A stretch of DNA of 64,000 bases from Thermoguttaceae bacterium. Its GTDB lineage: Bacteria > Planctomycetota > Planctomycetia > Pirellulales > Thermoguttaceae. Below the pieces are notes generated by a model. It did not search any database, was not told the origin of the DNA, and saw nothing but the letters and a program-made list of their open reading frames with translations. The position numbers and the translations under genes were made by a program. Shown here piece by piece: positions 56,005-64,000 of this stretch; the stretch's first letter is position 1; every line of letters starts with the position of its first letter. The DNA lies in contig JANXBW010000001.1 of NCBI GenBank assembly GCA_025060325.1, forward strand, positions 186,001-250,000. The letters run 5' to 3'.

Positions 56005-56038
56005 AAGGCGGCTCCGTTTTCCGCTGCAGCCTGCCCGA

Positions 56039-58144
56039 CTATTTGGTAGCGGCGGCGGAGGTTTCTTTCTCACTCTGTGTTTCCACGGACCCCGCTGCGC
56101 TTACGCGGACCGTAAACGTGCGGAACCGCTGCGCCAATCGACCTGGAGCAAGCCGGCAATTTTCTAAAATCGTCAACGAAGCTTCCACCGGAATTTGCGG
56201 AAAGCGGAAAAGCAAAAAGTTGCCCAAAACAATGTCCGCATCGCCATCATCGTCTAAATCCGCTACCTCAGCGGCTGCATGGAAAGGCAACCCCCTCTCA
56301 AGACTCCACCGGCGAAAGCTACCTGGTGCCACTTGCTCAAGCCAAACTGCACTTTCCATTTGATCCGCGTCAGGCCAACCCGGATTAAACGCGGGCATAA
56401 AGGTACTGGAGATGACATCCACATCTCCATCGCCGTCGAGATCTGCCGGGACAGAGGTGTGCGCCGCCGGCAGAAATGCTAACCGGTGGGCTCGAAACGG
56501 AATACCCCCGGGGTTCTCTAGCCAAGTCAGTCCATGGAACGGCCTGGCTATCGGGGGAAATTGGAAGGAATCTCCGTGGTTAAAAAGCAGATCCACATCC
56601 CCGTCGCTATCTAAGTCCACAGGCACAATACCGGTCGAACCCCAGCGGGGATGCGGCGCTCGGTAAAGTTCTTTCTCGCTGAAACTTCCCCATCCCCGAT
56701 TCCAGTACAGAAGTACCCGTTCGTGCTCCTGCGATTGAAGGGCAAAAAAGTCAACACTCCCGTCCCCGTCCCAATCCAGGACTGGGACGTCACTCCAGCC
56801 AGGCCTATCGTCGAGGACAGAGCCTTCAAAAATGGGCTCCGACCAATTCTCCGTTTGGTTCTCCAGGTAGATGAGTCCACCAGTTTGCAGATTGCCAAAG
56901 CAAGCAACAATTAGGTCCAAATCGCCATCTGCGTCAAAGTCCGCCGCTTTGACTTCGTTAACTCGTCCTAAGCCACTAACAATTTCCACGGGTACAAAGC
57001 GGCCGTCCTTTTCTTGTTTAAGCCACACCACTCGGCCCTTATCGGTGTCAACAGGCCAAAAATCACCCAGGTCCGCCACCAAGAGGTCATAAAGCCTATC
57101 GCCGTCTAGATCCACAACTTCGATTCGCGAAGGATGCCGCAACGTGGCCAAGACCCGCGGCGACTTTACAGTAGGCTTCAATTCCCACAGGATAACAAGC
57201 CCATGGAGCATGTCCGACAAAAGGAGTGCCTCCCGATCGGGTGATTCCCAGCCGACCCATTTGATGCAGGCAATGGCCGGCGGAATGCCCAGCTCAGGGA
57301 TATTTATCCACAAGGGGGAAAAAGGCAGTGGGGAGGGGGGCCAAGCAAGGGCCTCGGCCGGCAGGAGCAGCCGTTCGGGCGCCCGCGATGTCCAATAAGC
57401 AGTGGCGGCCTCGATAGGGGGAATGGCCTCGGGAGGCTGAGGGCGGGGACCTGTGGCGTAACGGTACATCTGCCGAATCTTGGCCGGCCACAAGGCTCGT
57501 GGTTCCACATCCGGCGACGGCAGAAGATGGCAACGGGCACAAAACTGGCTGAAGGTGGCCTCCGGATCTTCGGGCCAAGGGCCCGCCGGCTTGATCGCGG
57601 ATTGTGCGAAGTCAGCTCCTTGCGAAGACGGAGATTGCTGACCGGTCTTGCCTCCTCCAGACGCCCACGGCGCCAGGTCCGGGCGAAGCACCTCGGGCAT
57701 TGGCACGAGGATATGGCGCAGGAAATCGAACGGCCCCTCCGCCTGGCCCCTTCTTTGCTCTCCCGATAGGTTGTCTGTCCCCGAAAAAAGGGAGCCACTT
57801 TTGCCAAGAGAAGGGGTCTTTATCTCAGGGCTTGCTTGGTCAGGACTGCCGGCCGGTCGCACGACCCAGGAACCAAGTAGCCCTAATACGGCGGCAAAAG
57901 AACCTAAAGCCAGGGCAGTTACCAAGGCCACTCTTAGTCCCTGGGGCCTTCCGCCGGATCCGGCTGGTCCACCCGCAAGCTGAGTATCTGACCCCCAGGA
58001 AAGGGAACCTTTCCAGTCGGGAGCTTGAAAATCGCTCGTTGGCCCCAGGTTATCGGGCACTTCGCCACCCGAGCGAGAGTCTTCATTTACCGCACCTGAC
58101 ATTTTCCCACTCGCCGAAAGGGAGATCCACTCCGCAGACCGCAC
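56039..58144 (-). CDS. Membrane-anchored FG-GAP/VCBS repeat protein with c-type haem motif
   Basis: 701 aa. A polar N-terminus, a TM helix (about 69-94, RVALVTALALGSFAAVLGLLGSWVV), a Gly/Ser-rich stretch, then FCARCHLLPSPD (Cys202, Cys205, His206), a CxxCH motif. From about 280 to the end there are repeats DLDGDRLYDLLVADLG, DFDADGDLDLIVACFG, DWDGDGSVDFFALQ, DLDSDGDVDLLFNHGD, DLDGDGDVDVISSTF and DLDDDGDADIVLGNF: Ca-binding FG-GAP/VCBS repeats of an integrin-like propeller. GTG 58144 and ATG 58102 are alternative starts. It probably exposes an adhesive or ligand-binding propeller with a redox cap outside the cell. Confidence 0.82.
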   Translation of the reverse strand: MRSAEWISLSASGKMSGAVNEDSRSGGEVPDNLGPTSDFQAPDWKGSLSWGSDTQLAGGPAGSGGRPQGLRVALVTALALGSFAAVLGLLGSWVVRPAGSPDQASPEIKTPSLGKSGSLFSGTDNLSGEQRRGQAEGPFDFLRHILVPMPEVLRPDLAPWASGGGKTGQQSPSSQGADFAQSAIKPAGPWPEDPEATFSQFCARCHLLPSPDVEPRALWPAKIRQMYRYATGPRPQPPEAIPPIEAATAYWTSRAPERLLLPAEALAWPPSPLPFSPLWINIPELGIPPAIACIKWVGWESPDREALLLSDMLHGLVILWELKPTVKSPRVLATLRHPSRIEVVDLDGDRLYDLLVADLGDFWPVDTDKGRVVWLKQEKDGRFVPVEIVSGLGRVNEVKAADFDADGDLDLIVACFGNLQTGGLIYLENQTENWSEPIFEGSVLDDRPGWSDVPVLDWDGDGSVDFFALQSQEHERVLLYWNRGWGSFSEKELYRAPHPRWGSTGIVPVDLDSDGDVDLLFNHGDSFQFPPIARPFHGLTWLENPGGIPFRAHRLAFLPAAHTSVPADLDGDGDVDVISSTFMPAFNPGWPDADQMESAVWLEQVAPGSFRRWSLERGLPFHAAAEVADLDDDGDADIVLGNFLLFRFPQIPVEASLTILENCRLAPGRLAQRFRTFTVRVSAAGSVETQSEKETSAAATK

Positions 58145-58599
58145 ACCCTTCTTCTCCGCCCCTCGGAAAACCCTCTTTTGCCGCCAGGGGGCGTGGGTTA
58201 GTGAACCGAGAAGAAATACGCTAAAGCCCCCACCGACCTTGCAATGGCTTAAAGCGCTCCCCTAATGGAGCTGCTTTCCCGCGTAGCCCTGGCCAAAGGG
58301 CTTGCGACCCCTCTCGCGCCGGTCGATGGGTTCCCTCGCCAATCGCCGCGTCATTTATCGGCTTCACTAAACCCAGAGGAGCTTCGCACCTGCACAGCCG
58401 GCGGCCGCTTTCACGACTCACCCCGCTACCCCAAAATTGCGTCTAAATAGCTCCACACGGCAGGGATAGCGCAAGCACCTGAACTTGATGTGCCATATTA
58501 GAAGCCTCTGCCCTCTGTCTGAGTTGCACCAGCAAGCTGCCTAGCGCTACACCTTCGTTGTGGAGCTATTTAGCAGGAACACCCGCCACGACTTCCAGT
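58145..58599. other. Intergenic region carrying a 15-bp inverted repeat element
   Basis: 455 bp between the 5' end of the VCBS gene and the 3' end of the sulfatase gene. The inverted repeat at 58443-58573 is given separately; no ORF is supportable. Confidence 0.4.
58443..58573. repeat. 15-bp perfect inverted repeat bounding 131 bp
   Basis: CTAAATAGCTCCACA at 58443-58457 and its exact reverse complement TGTGGAGCTATTTAG at 58559-58573, with 101 bp between. This is the layout of a small terminal-inverted-repeat element or of a long-range RNA stem at the 3' end of the sulfatase transcript. No target-site duplication is evident. Confidence 0.6.
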
Positions 58600-60117
58600 C
58601 TAGCCGGCGGAAGGCTTCGCCTCCGGGTGCCGGGCCAAGATCTGCCGAAGTTCCCGTACCACTTCGGGGAGCTTGCTTGCTAGGTTCTCCCGCTCCTCGG
58701 GATCGATAGCATAATCGTAAAGTTCGTACACAGCTTGCGAGGGAGGGTCACCGATCTTCTTCCACTCTACCAAACGGTATCGCTCCGTACGGATGGCCCG
58801 GCCCATCAGGGCCCCGCGGGGATAGCAATGGTAGGCATGATCGTCAACGCGAGCGTCGGGACAAGCCAGTACCGGTACAAGACTTACCCCATCGAGTGGC
58901 TGAGGGACCGAAGGAGGAGGCAGCCCGGCCAGCTCCAGCAAGGTAGGGAATAGATCAACATTTTCCACCACCTGCCGCGTCACGGACCCCGGCTTCGTCA
59001 CACCGGGGGCTACGATTATCAAGGGAATGCGTACTGCCTGCTCATAATTGGTGTGCTTAGTCCATATGCCGTGGTCCCCCAGGTGGAAGCCATTATCACC
59101 CCAGAGCACGATAATTGTGGACTGTTCCAGTCGCAGTTCCTCCAAAGCATTAAGGACCTTTCCAATCTGGGCATCCACATAGCTAACTGCTGCATAATAT
59201 CCGTGGATCAACATCCGCTGGATCTCCGCAGTGGCAAGGTTCGTTTCTGTGAGCGGTTCATAATTGAGGATTTCTCCGCCACGCTTGCCGGCAAAAGGAG
59301 GTGCCCCACGGGGTGCCTCCTGGACGGGCGAAGGAGTAAACACCTCCGCATCGTACAAGTCCCAATATCGCTTGGGTGCTGTAAAGGGCAGATGGGGCTT
59401 AACAAATCCGAGGGCCAAGAAAAACGGAATGTTCTCCCGCTCTAAGCGGCGTTTGGCCATGCGAAGCCGCCGGATTCCCTCTTCGGCGATCCGGCCGTCG
59501 GCATATGCCGTGTCGGGCACATCGAGGTTTTCCCAAGCCATCCCACGCGGCAAGGTCGCAATCCGATCGAGGAGCTGGTTCGAAAAATAGGCCTCCTCCC
59601 GAGTCAGCCGATCTTTCTGGGCCGGGTCCAGATACTCAACCACTTTTTCCACAAATGGCGGAGCACTCCAGGAAGCCGGGTCCTCGTGATTGCCATGCCC
59701 CGTATGAAACACTTTGCCCACCGCCTCCGTCCACCACCCGTGCTGCTTGAAGTATTGGGGAAGCGTCACCGCCCCCGGCCAGAGCTTGCGGAAGTTCTCG
59801 GACAACGAATAGATGCCAAGAGACGTCGATCGCGAGCCTAAAAGTAACGCATTGCGCGAGGGTGCACACACGGCTTGGTTACAGAAGGCAAGCTCAAACC
59901 GAATTCCACGGGCCGCCAAACGGTCGATATTCGGTGTCTTGGCAAGGCGATCGCCATAACATCCGAGCGCCGGCTTAAGATCGTCCACGCAGATAAGCAG
60001 AATGTTAGGCCGGTTCGGCCCGCCATCGCGACCCGTGCCGGACAATTCGCTACCAGGAAAGCTAGCCCCGAAAAATAAGGTAAGCCCAACAACTATCCCC
60101 GGCGCTCCCCACGGCAT
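58600..60117 (-). CDS. Sulfatase (iduronate-2-sulfatase-like)
   Basis: 505 aa. Signal (IVVGLTLFFGASFPGSEL), then NILLICVDDLKPALGCYGD (metal-binding Asp45/Asp46) and the sulfatase signature QAVCAPSRNALLLGSR, in which Cys84 of CAPSR is converted to formylglycine. Later blocks include GYYAAVSYVDAQIGKVLNALEELRLEQSTIIVLWGDNGFHLGDHGIWTKHTNYEQAVRIPLIIVAPG and DLFPTLLELAGLPPP. It needs a formylglycine-generating or radical-SAM maturase, not present in the window. It removes sulfate esters from sulfated polysaccharides outside the cytoplasm. Confidence 0.93.
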   Translation of the reverse strand: MPWGAPGIVVGLTLFFGASFPGSELSGTGRDGGPNRPNILLICVDDLKPALGCYGDRLAKTPNIDRLAARGIRFELAFCNQAVCAPSRNALLLGSRSTSLGIYSLSENFRKLWPGAVTLPQYFKQHGWWTEAVGKVFHTGHGNHEDPASWSAPPFVEKVVEYLDPAQKDRLTREEAYFSNQLLDRIATLPRGMAWENLDVPDTAYADGRIAEEGIRRLRMAKRRLERENIPFFLALGFVKPHLPFTAPKRYWDLYDAEVFTPSPVQEAPRGAPPFAGKRGGEILNYEPLTETNLATAEIQRMLIHGYYAAVSYVDAQIGKVLNALEELRLEQSTIIVLWGDNGFHLGDHGIWTKHTNYEQAVRIPLIIVAPGVTKPGSVTRQVVENVDLFPTLLELAGLPPPSVPQPLDGVSLVPVLACPDARVDDHAYHCYPRGALMGRAIRTERYRLVEWKKIGDPPSQAVYELYDYAIDPEERENLASKLPEVVRELRQILARHPEAKPSAG

Positions 60118-60852
60118 GGCTAAACCGCCTCTTTACCCAACCGTTAGTTAATCCCGCAGACCAGTAACCACCCCACGCACCGAATTTGTCCAACCTACAG
60201 TTGATCAAGTCTCCACTTTTGAAATGGGCAGATGTTTTTTACTCTCGGCTTGTATTTCGGCGTGCTAGCAACAAGAAGATTTTTTTGCGGAGGATTTAAA
60301 CTTTCCTTTGAAACTGCTCTTCTCCCTATCTCCCTCTCATTGTGCCGGCCACTTGATAAGCGAACAAGGATTACACGGTGCGGTGACAAGGAGGATCAGA
60401 TTGCCATTCCCCAAACGCCAATAAGCGCAACTTGAGTCAATGATTGGTCATAAGAATCTTCTGGGGCCAAAACATTTTTAGAAGCCAAAGCCTAGGACAA
60501 GAGGCCTTGCATACTGCGGGAGAAAAGTCCCCTGGCAAGAGAGTCGCGAAACAATCAGCCCGTAGAAACCAGGCAACTTGGACGAGTCATCTGCCGGCTC
60601 GGCTGGCTTGGTGTTGGCTTCCAGCGAGCCACACGCGGGCTACAATTTTGGCGACACGATTGAGTAGCAATGATCCATGGGATTTCCCGAGCAGTTTGTT
60701 CTCGAGGAGCTATCCGGCCGAAAAAGAACTTTCTCGCTCGCCTTTGCGAAAGGAATTGCGGTTTTTACGAAGATTTCCCGCCATGTCCCGAGCTCGGCGG
60801 TGTTAGGCAATTTGCCAATCAAGCGTCCCCCTGCTGGAAAGGTGAGCTTAGC
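60118..60852. other. Intergenic region upstream of the endonuclease-III-like gene
   Basis: About 0.7 kb between divergent sulfatase and glycosylase genes. ORF 60444-60806 overlaps the glycosylase's unsupported upstream extension and has no domain. AT-rich blocks (60230-60300) may contain promoters. Confidence 0.35.
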
Positions 60853-61530
60853 GTGACGGCGACCGCGGAAATCCTTCAGGAGGCCTTCGAACGCCTTTAC
60901 GCGGCTTACGGACCGCAAAACTGGTGGCCAGCCGAAAATTCCTTCGAGGTTCTCGTCGGTGCAGTGCTTGTTCAAAACACAAATTGGAAGAACGTCGAAC
61001 GGGCAATCGCAAGATTGAAAAAAGCCGGGTATTTGCAGCCGGAAAAGCTGTACCATCTCCCCGAGGATGAACTAGCAGAACTTATTCGCCCGGCCGGATA
61101 CTTCCGAGTTAAAGCCAAACGTCTCAAGAACCTGATCGCCTTCTTGGTCGAGCGATACGGGGGCTCGTTGGCCCGGATGTTCCGGCAAAAACCGGAAAAA
61201 CTCCGTGAACAGCTCCTCGGAGTAAAAGGCATCGGTCAGGAGACTGCCGATTCTATCCTCCTGTACGCCGGACACATTCCCACATTCGTCGTTGATACGT
61301 ACACCTATCGCGTGGTTACGCGCCACGGATGGGCACCTTTTGAGAGCGACTACCAAACTTTGAAGGAGCTTTTCGAAGATCACCTCCCCCGAGATGCCAA
61401 GCTGTACAATGAATATCATGCACTACTTGTACAGGTGGGCAAAAGACATTGCCGGACCCAGCCCCGTTGCTCCGGATGTCCGCTAGCACCAATGCTACCG
61501 GCCTCGGGCCCTTTATCGCCGGAGTGGTAG
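60853..61530 (+). CDS. HhH-GPD DNA glycosylase of the endonuclease III-related (MagIII-like) type
   Basis: 225 aa from GTG 60853, behind AAAGGTGAGC; the track start adds 61 unrelated residues. The N-terminal glycosylase core is VLVGAVLVQNTNWKNVERAIARLKKAG. The helix-hairpin-helix loop is LLGVKGIGQETADSILLYAG with Glu130 where EndoIII has its catalytic Lys, and the conserved Asp148 is in FVVDTYTYRV. The Fe-S loop HCRTQPRCSGCPL holds only three cysteines (200, 206, 209). The Lys-to-Glu change is that of monofunctional glycosylases such as MagIII, which remove alkylated bases without nicking. Confidence 0.88.
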   Translation: MTATAEILQEAFERLYAAYGPQNWWPAENSFEVLVGAVLVQNTNWKNVERAIARLKKAGYLQPEKLYHLPEDELAELIRPAGYFRVKAKRLKNLIAFLVERYGGSLARMFRQKPEKLREQLLGVKGIGQETADSILLYAGHIPTFVVDTYTYRVVTRHGWAPFESDYQTLKELFEDHLPRDAKLYNEYHALLVQVGKRHCRTQPRCSGCPLAPMLPASGPLSPEW

Positions 61531-61728
61531 TGGGGAAAGTCGCCCGAGAGAAATGCAGCGGATATTGTCGTAATTTCCACCGCGAGCGAAGCTTTCGGCG
61601 GTTTTCGAACCGGAGTGCCGATGCGGGGCAAAGATCCGATAACTGTTGACAGTTGAATCCTATAGACCCGGCTTCTTTTAACCCCAACTTGGTTTCCACA
61701 AACCGGTCTCTCCCCGGATTCCGAAGCG

Positions 61729-63063
61729 ATGTCCCTCTTCCATGAACAAGAACGGATCTTCGCCGAGCAGGCCATGCCCCTGGCAGCACGGATGCGACCG
61801 CGCACGCTGGAAGAATTTGTCGGGCAGGAGCACTTCCTCGGGCCTGGGAAGTTACTGCGGCGACTCCTCGAGGCTGACCGTTTAGGGTCGATCATCTTTT
61901 ACGGGCCACCTGGAACCGGCAAGACCACTCTGGCACGATTACTCGCTGGGGCAACTAAGGCTCATTTTGTCCAGCTAAGTGCGGTGGGAAGTAACGTTGC
62001 CGAACTTCGGGAAGTCCTCGCAGATGCCCGGCGGCGATTGCAAACCACAGGGCGGCGGACCCTCCTGTTTATCGATGAAATCCACCGCTTTAACCGTGCA
62101 CAGCAAGACGTACTCCTGCCAGATGTGGAAGATGGGGTGATCATCCTGGTTGGGGCGACGACGGAAAATCCGTTCTTTTCATTAACAGCACCCCTGCTTA
62201 GCCGCAGCCGAATTTTCGAATTCGAGCCCCTTTCCTGCGAACACATAAAGACCCTCCTTCGCCGGGCGCTGGAAGACAAAGAGCGCGGCCTAGGCAATCG
62301 CCGGGTGATTGTTGACGAAGAAGCGCTTCAATACCTAGCGGAGACAAGCGATGGAGACGCGCGCCGGGCACTGTCGGCCCTGGAAATAGCGGTGCTCTCT
62401 ACCCACGAGGAGCCCGTTCACCTCACTGTGGATCTTGCCCGCGAAGCCGTCCAAAAACGCGTTGTCGTTTATGATCGCACCGGCGATCACCACTACGACG
62501 CGATCAGTGCGCTTATCAAGAGTATCCGCGGCAGTGATCCGGATGCCGCAATTTATTGGCTGGCCGTGATGCTCGAAGGCGGGGAAGACGTACGATTTCT
62601 TGCCCGGCGGCTGGTTATCCTGGCCAGCGAAGACATAGGCAATGCCGACCCTCAAGCCCTCCCGTTGGCGGTGGCCACCGCCCAAGCCTGCGAAATAGTC
62701 GGACTACCCGAATGTGGCCTCAACCTTGCTCACGCGGTCACCTACCTGGCCTGTGCCCCCAAGTCAAACGCCGCCTATGTGGCTCTCAACTTGGCCCGGG
62801 AAGACATCCGGGAAAAGCGGGTCCTCCCTGTGCCCCGACATCTCCGCGATGCCAGCTACGCTGGGGCCAAACGCCTGGGGCATGGCCAAGGTTACCAATA
62901 TGCCCACGAGGCACCGGATGCTATTGCCGCCCAGGACTATTTAGGCGTAGACCGCATCTATTATCAGCCCACGGATAGGGGCTTCGAGAAAATACTTCAG
63001 GAAAGGCTGGCCGCCATCCGGGCACGATTAAGGTCGGCCAAGCCGCCCAGCAAAGGTTCATGA
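61729..63063 (+). CDS. rarA: Replication-associated recombination protein A (RarA/MgsA)
   Basis: 444 aa AAA+ ATPase: MRPRTLEEFVGQEHFLGPGKLLRRLLEADRLGSIIFYGPPGTGKTTLARLLA (Walker A), LLFIDEIHRFNRAQQDVLLPDVEDG (Walker B), ILVGATTENPFFSLTAPLLSRSRIFEF (sensor 1 and arginine finger), and C-terminal YLACAPKSNAAYVALNLAREDIREK plus GHGQGYQYAHEAPDAIAAQDYLG. RarA acts at stalled forks with RecA and SSB. It sits 200 bp downstream of the glycosylase gene on the same strand and could be co-transcribed. Confidence 0.96.
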   Translation: MSLFHEQERIFAEQAMPLAARMRPRTLEEFVGQEHFLGPGKLLRRLLEADRLGSIIFYGPPGTGKTTLARLLAGATKAHFVQLSAVGSNVAELREVLADARRRLQTTGRRTLLFIDEIHRFNRAQQDVLLPDVEDGVIILVGATTENPFFSLTAPLLSRSRIFEFEPLSCEHIKTLLRRALEDKERGLGNRRVIVDEEALQYLAETSDGDARRALSALEIAVLSTHEEPVHLTVDLAREAVQKRVVVYDRTGDHHYDAISALIKSIRGSDPDAAIYWLAVMLEGGEDVRFLARRLVILASEDIGNADPQALPLAVATAQACEIVGLPECGLNLAHAVTYLACAPKSNAAYVALNLAREDIREKRVLPVPRHLRDASYAGAKRLGHGQGYQYAHEAPDAIAAQDYLGVDRIYYQPTDRGFEKILQERLAAIRARLRSAKPPSKGS

Positions 63064-63257
63064 ATCACACAAAAAGAGCGGAAAAGTTATGGGACATACG
63101 CCACAAGGATTTTTACGAGCGCGAGTTCTCAAAAAACTGGAAATTGGCTCCGGGGGCAGCGGGCGCGGATGACGGCGACATCAAAGCGAAAACGCTTGGT
63201 GAGTGGGAAAAAATTACGCTTAGTTTACCGCAGCTCATCGCCTTGGTAGGCTATTAA
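63060..63257 (+). CDS. Small hypothetical ORF coupled to rarA
   Basis: 65 codons. The ATG overlaps the rarA stop as ATGA, a classical translational-coupling arrangement. Sequence: charged N-terminal half (MNHTKRAEKLWDIRHKDFYEREFSKNWKL), then a short hydrophobic end. AAAGG lies only three bases upstream, which is close for a ribosome site. I do not recognise a family; it may be real or an accidental ORF. Confidence 0.3.
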   Translation: MNHTKRAEKLWDIRHKDFYEREFSKNWKLAPGAAGADDGDIKAKTLGEWEKITLSLPQLIALVGY

Positions 63258-63379
63258 TGGCGACATCCGGAGGTGAAGAGGGTTGTGGATGCGTCTGAGT
63301 TCGCGCTTGTGTTCGGGGAAGCGTCAGCTCGGTGACACGCGTGTTCAATGTTAACCTCGCATTTGGGGAGGACAGGGCT
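63258..63379. other. Short leader of the proline-rich lipoprotein
   Basis: 122 bp with a good ribosome site at its end (GGGGAGGACAGGG before ATG 63380). Nothing else resolved. Confidence 0.35.
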
Positions 63380-64000
63380 ATGCGAAACACGTTAGCAGCT
63401 GTTTGCGTAGTGTTGATGGCCAGTATATTGGTTGCAGGGTGCGCTCCTAAGCAGCCAGAGCCGAAACCGGCGCCCACGCCGTCGGTTCAGCCTCCGGCGC
63501 CGAAGCCCACCGGGGAAGCAAAGCCAACAGAACCGGCACCGCCTACCGAGCCGGCCCAGCCTCAACAGCCTCAGCCACAAGCCGAGCAAAAACCGGAAGC
63601 TCAACCACAGCCTGAGCAGCCGATGCCGCAGTTGACTCCGCCAACTGAGCCGGCTGCTCCACCACCGGCTCCGGCGCAGCCTGCTCAGCCGCAGGAGGCT
63701 GCCCAACCGCAACCGCCGGCCCCAACCCAGCCGCAAGAGCCGGCGCCAGCACAGCCCCAAGAACAGCCGACGGCACCGCCGCCCGCCCAGCCCCAGCAGC
63801 CCGCGCCGCAGGAAGGCGCTCAACCGCCCCCGGGCGGCGCGATGCCAGCTGAGCAGCCGTCAGCTCAGCCGGCACCCCAGCCCGCTCAGCCGGCCGAGCA
63901 ACCTGCCCCGGCTCCGCCGGCAGAAGGCCAGCCTCAACAACCTTCCCAACCGGAACAACCCTCTCAGCCACAACCCGCACCTGCCGAAGGAGCGAAACCT
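63380..64000 (+). CDS. Proline-rich lipoprotein (C-terminus outside window)
   Basis: Open from ATG 63380 to the window end (207 codons), hence absent from the ORF track. The start has GGGGAGGACAGGG upstream. An N-terminal lipoprotein signal, RNTLAAVCVVLMASILVAGC (lipobox VAGC), is followed by about 185 residues made almost only of Pro, Gln, Ala, Glu and Thr (PAQPQEPAPAQPQEQPTAPP), a flexible spacer-like region. Such stretches bridge the envelope or hold a C-terminal domain that lies beyond the window. Function unknown. The minus-strand ORFs at 63392-63980 are shadows of this repeat. Confidence 0.8.
   Translation, partial: MRNTLAAVCVVLMASILVAGCAPKQPEPKPAPTPSVQPPAPKPTGEAKPTEPAPPTEPAQPQQPQPQAEQKPEAQPQPEQPMPQLTPPTEPAAPPPAPAQPAQPQEAAQPQPPAPTQPQEPAPAQPQEQPTAPPPAQPQQPAPQEGAQPPPGGAMPAEQPSAQPAPQPAQPAEQPAPAPPAEGQPQQPSQPEQPSQPQPAPAEGAKP

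Noticed and set aside
57604-58224. 206-aa plus-strand ORF
   Set aside because: Shadow of the VCBS/haem gene, with typical low-complexity reverse translation.
63392-63980. 143- and 145-aa minus-strand ORFs, Arg/Leu- or Ala/Val-rich
   Set aside because: Reverse-strand reading of the proline-rich lipoprotein repeat; no start context.

Overview
The window looks like a chromosomal segment of a planctomycete, probably Pirellulales-like. This is inferred from gene content, not from a marker gene. The pointers are a secreted protein joining an F5/8 type C (discoidin) domain, a beta-propeller, a hydrazine-synthase-alpha-like region and CxxCH haem motifs; an FG-GAP/VCBS repeat protein with a CxxCH motif; a DUF1570-type HExxH protein; two PEP-CTERM proteins; an iduronate-sulfatase-like sulfatase; and the alternative GlmU-like nucleotidyltransferase. 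GC content is moderately high by eye. Genes are mostly single or in pairs, with many gene-poor gaps of 0.3-1.9 kb. I found no rRNA, tRNA, transposase, integrase or CRISPR array.

Layout. 1-1374: 5' part of an HtrA-type protease (minus). 2087-3490: seven-blade RCC1-like PEP-CTERM protein. 3612-8708 (minus): lipoprotein, F5/8-propeller-haem protein, phosphodiester glycosidase. 9627-14845: unknown secreted protein, BioF-type enzyme, TPR protein. 14846-16782: long gene-free stretch. 16783-17787: second PEP-CTERM protein. 18635-23045: a MotA/TolQ/ExbB-like channel gene followed by two ExbD/TolR-like single-TM genes. 23170-27689: DUF72, SRAP, NagB, GlmU-like. 27900-33069: DUF1570-type protein, ThDP enzyme, ThuA-like protein. 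33396-36408: Rieske, cytochrome b6-like and subunit-IV-like genes, convergent with pgi. 39337-44081: M16 protease and a DcaP-like porin. 45105-49379: ruvB, an ABC exporter pair, a metallophosphoesterase. 49776-55159: GH2 enzyme plus an unassigned large secreted protein. 55420-60117: ruvX, VCBS/haem protein, sulfatase. 60853-64000: endonuclease-III-like glycosylase, rarA, a proline-rich lipoprotein cut by the window end.

How the genes fit together. The best candidate for an undescribed system is 18635-23045. One four-TM proton-channel-like protein with a long predicted cytoplasmic helical tail is encoded with two different TolR/ExbD-like partners. One partner carries an Asp at the start of its TM helix. 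The other has Ser at the aligned position and carries a duplicated C-terminal domain. A second coherent unit is a three-gene quinol oxidoreductase core (Rieske, b6-type with the cysteine equivalent to the haem c_i ligand, extended subunit IV) with no cytochrome c1/f beside it. A third is a carbohydrate pair (GH2 plus an unassigned DGEYID protein) with a perfect 18-bp tandem repeat about 200 bp upstream. NagB and the GlmU-like enzyme form an amino-sugar pair. Several DNA-repair genes (ruvB, ruvX, rarA, SRAP, HhH-GPD glycosylase) are scattered as single genes.
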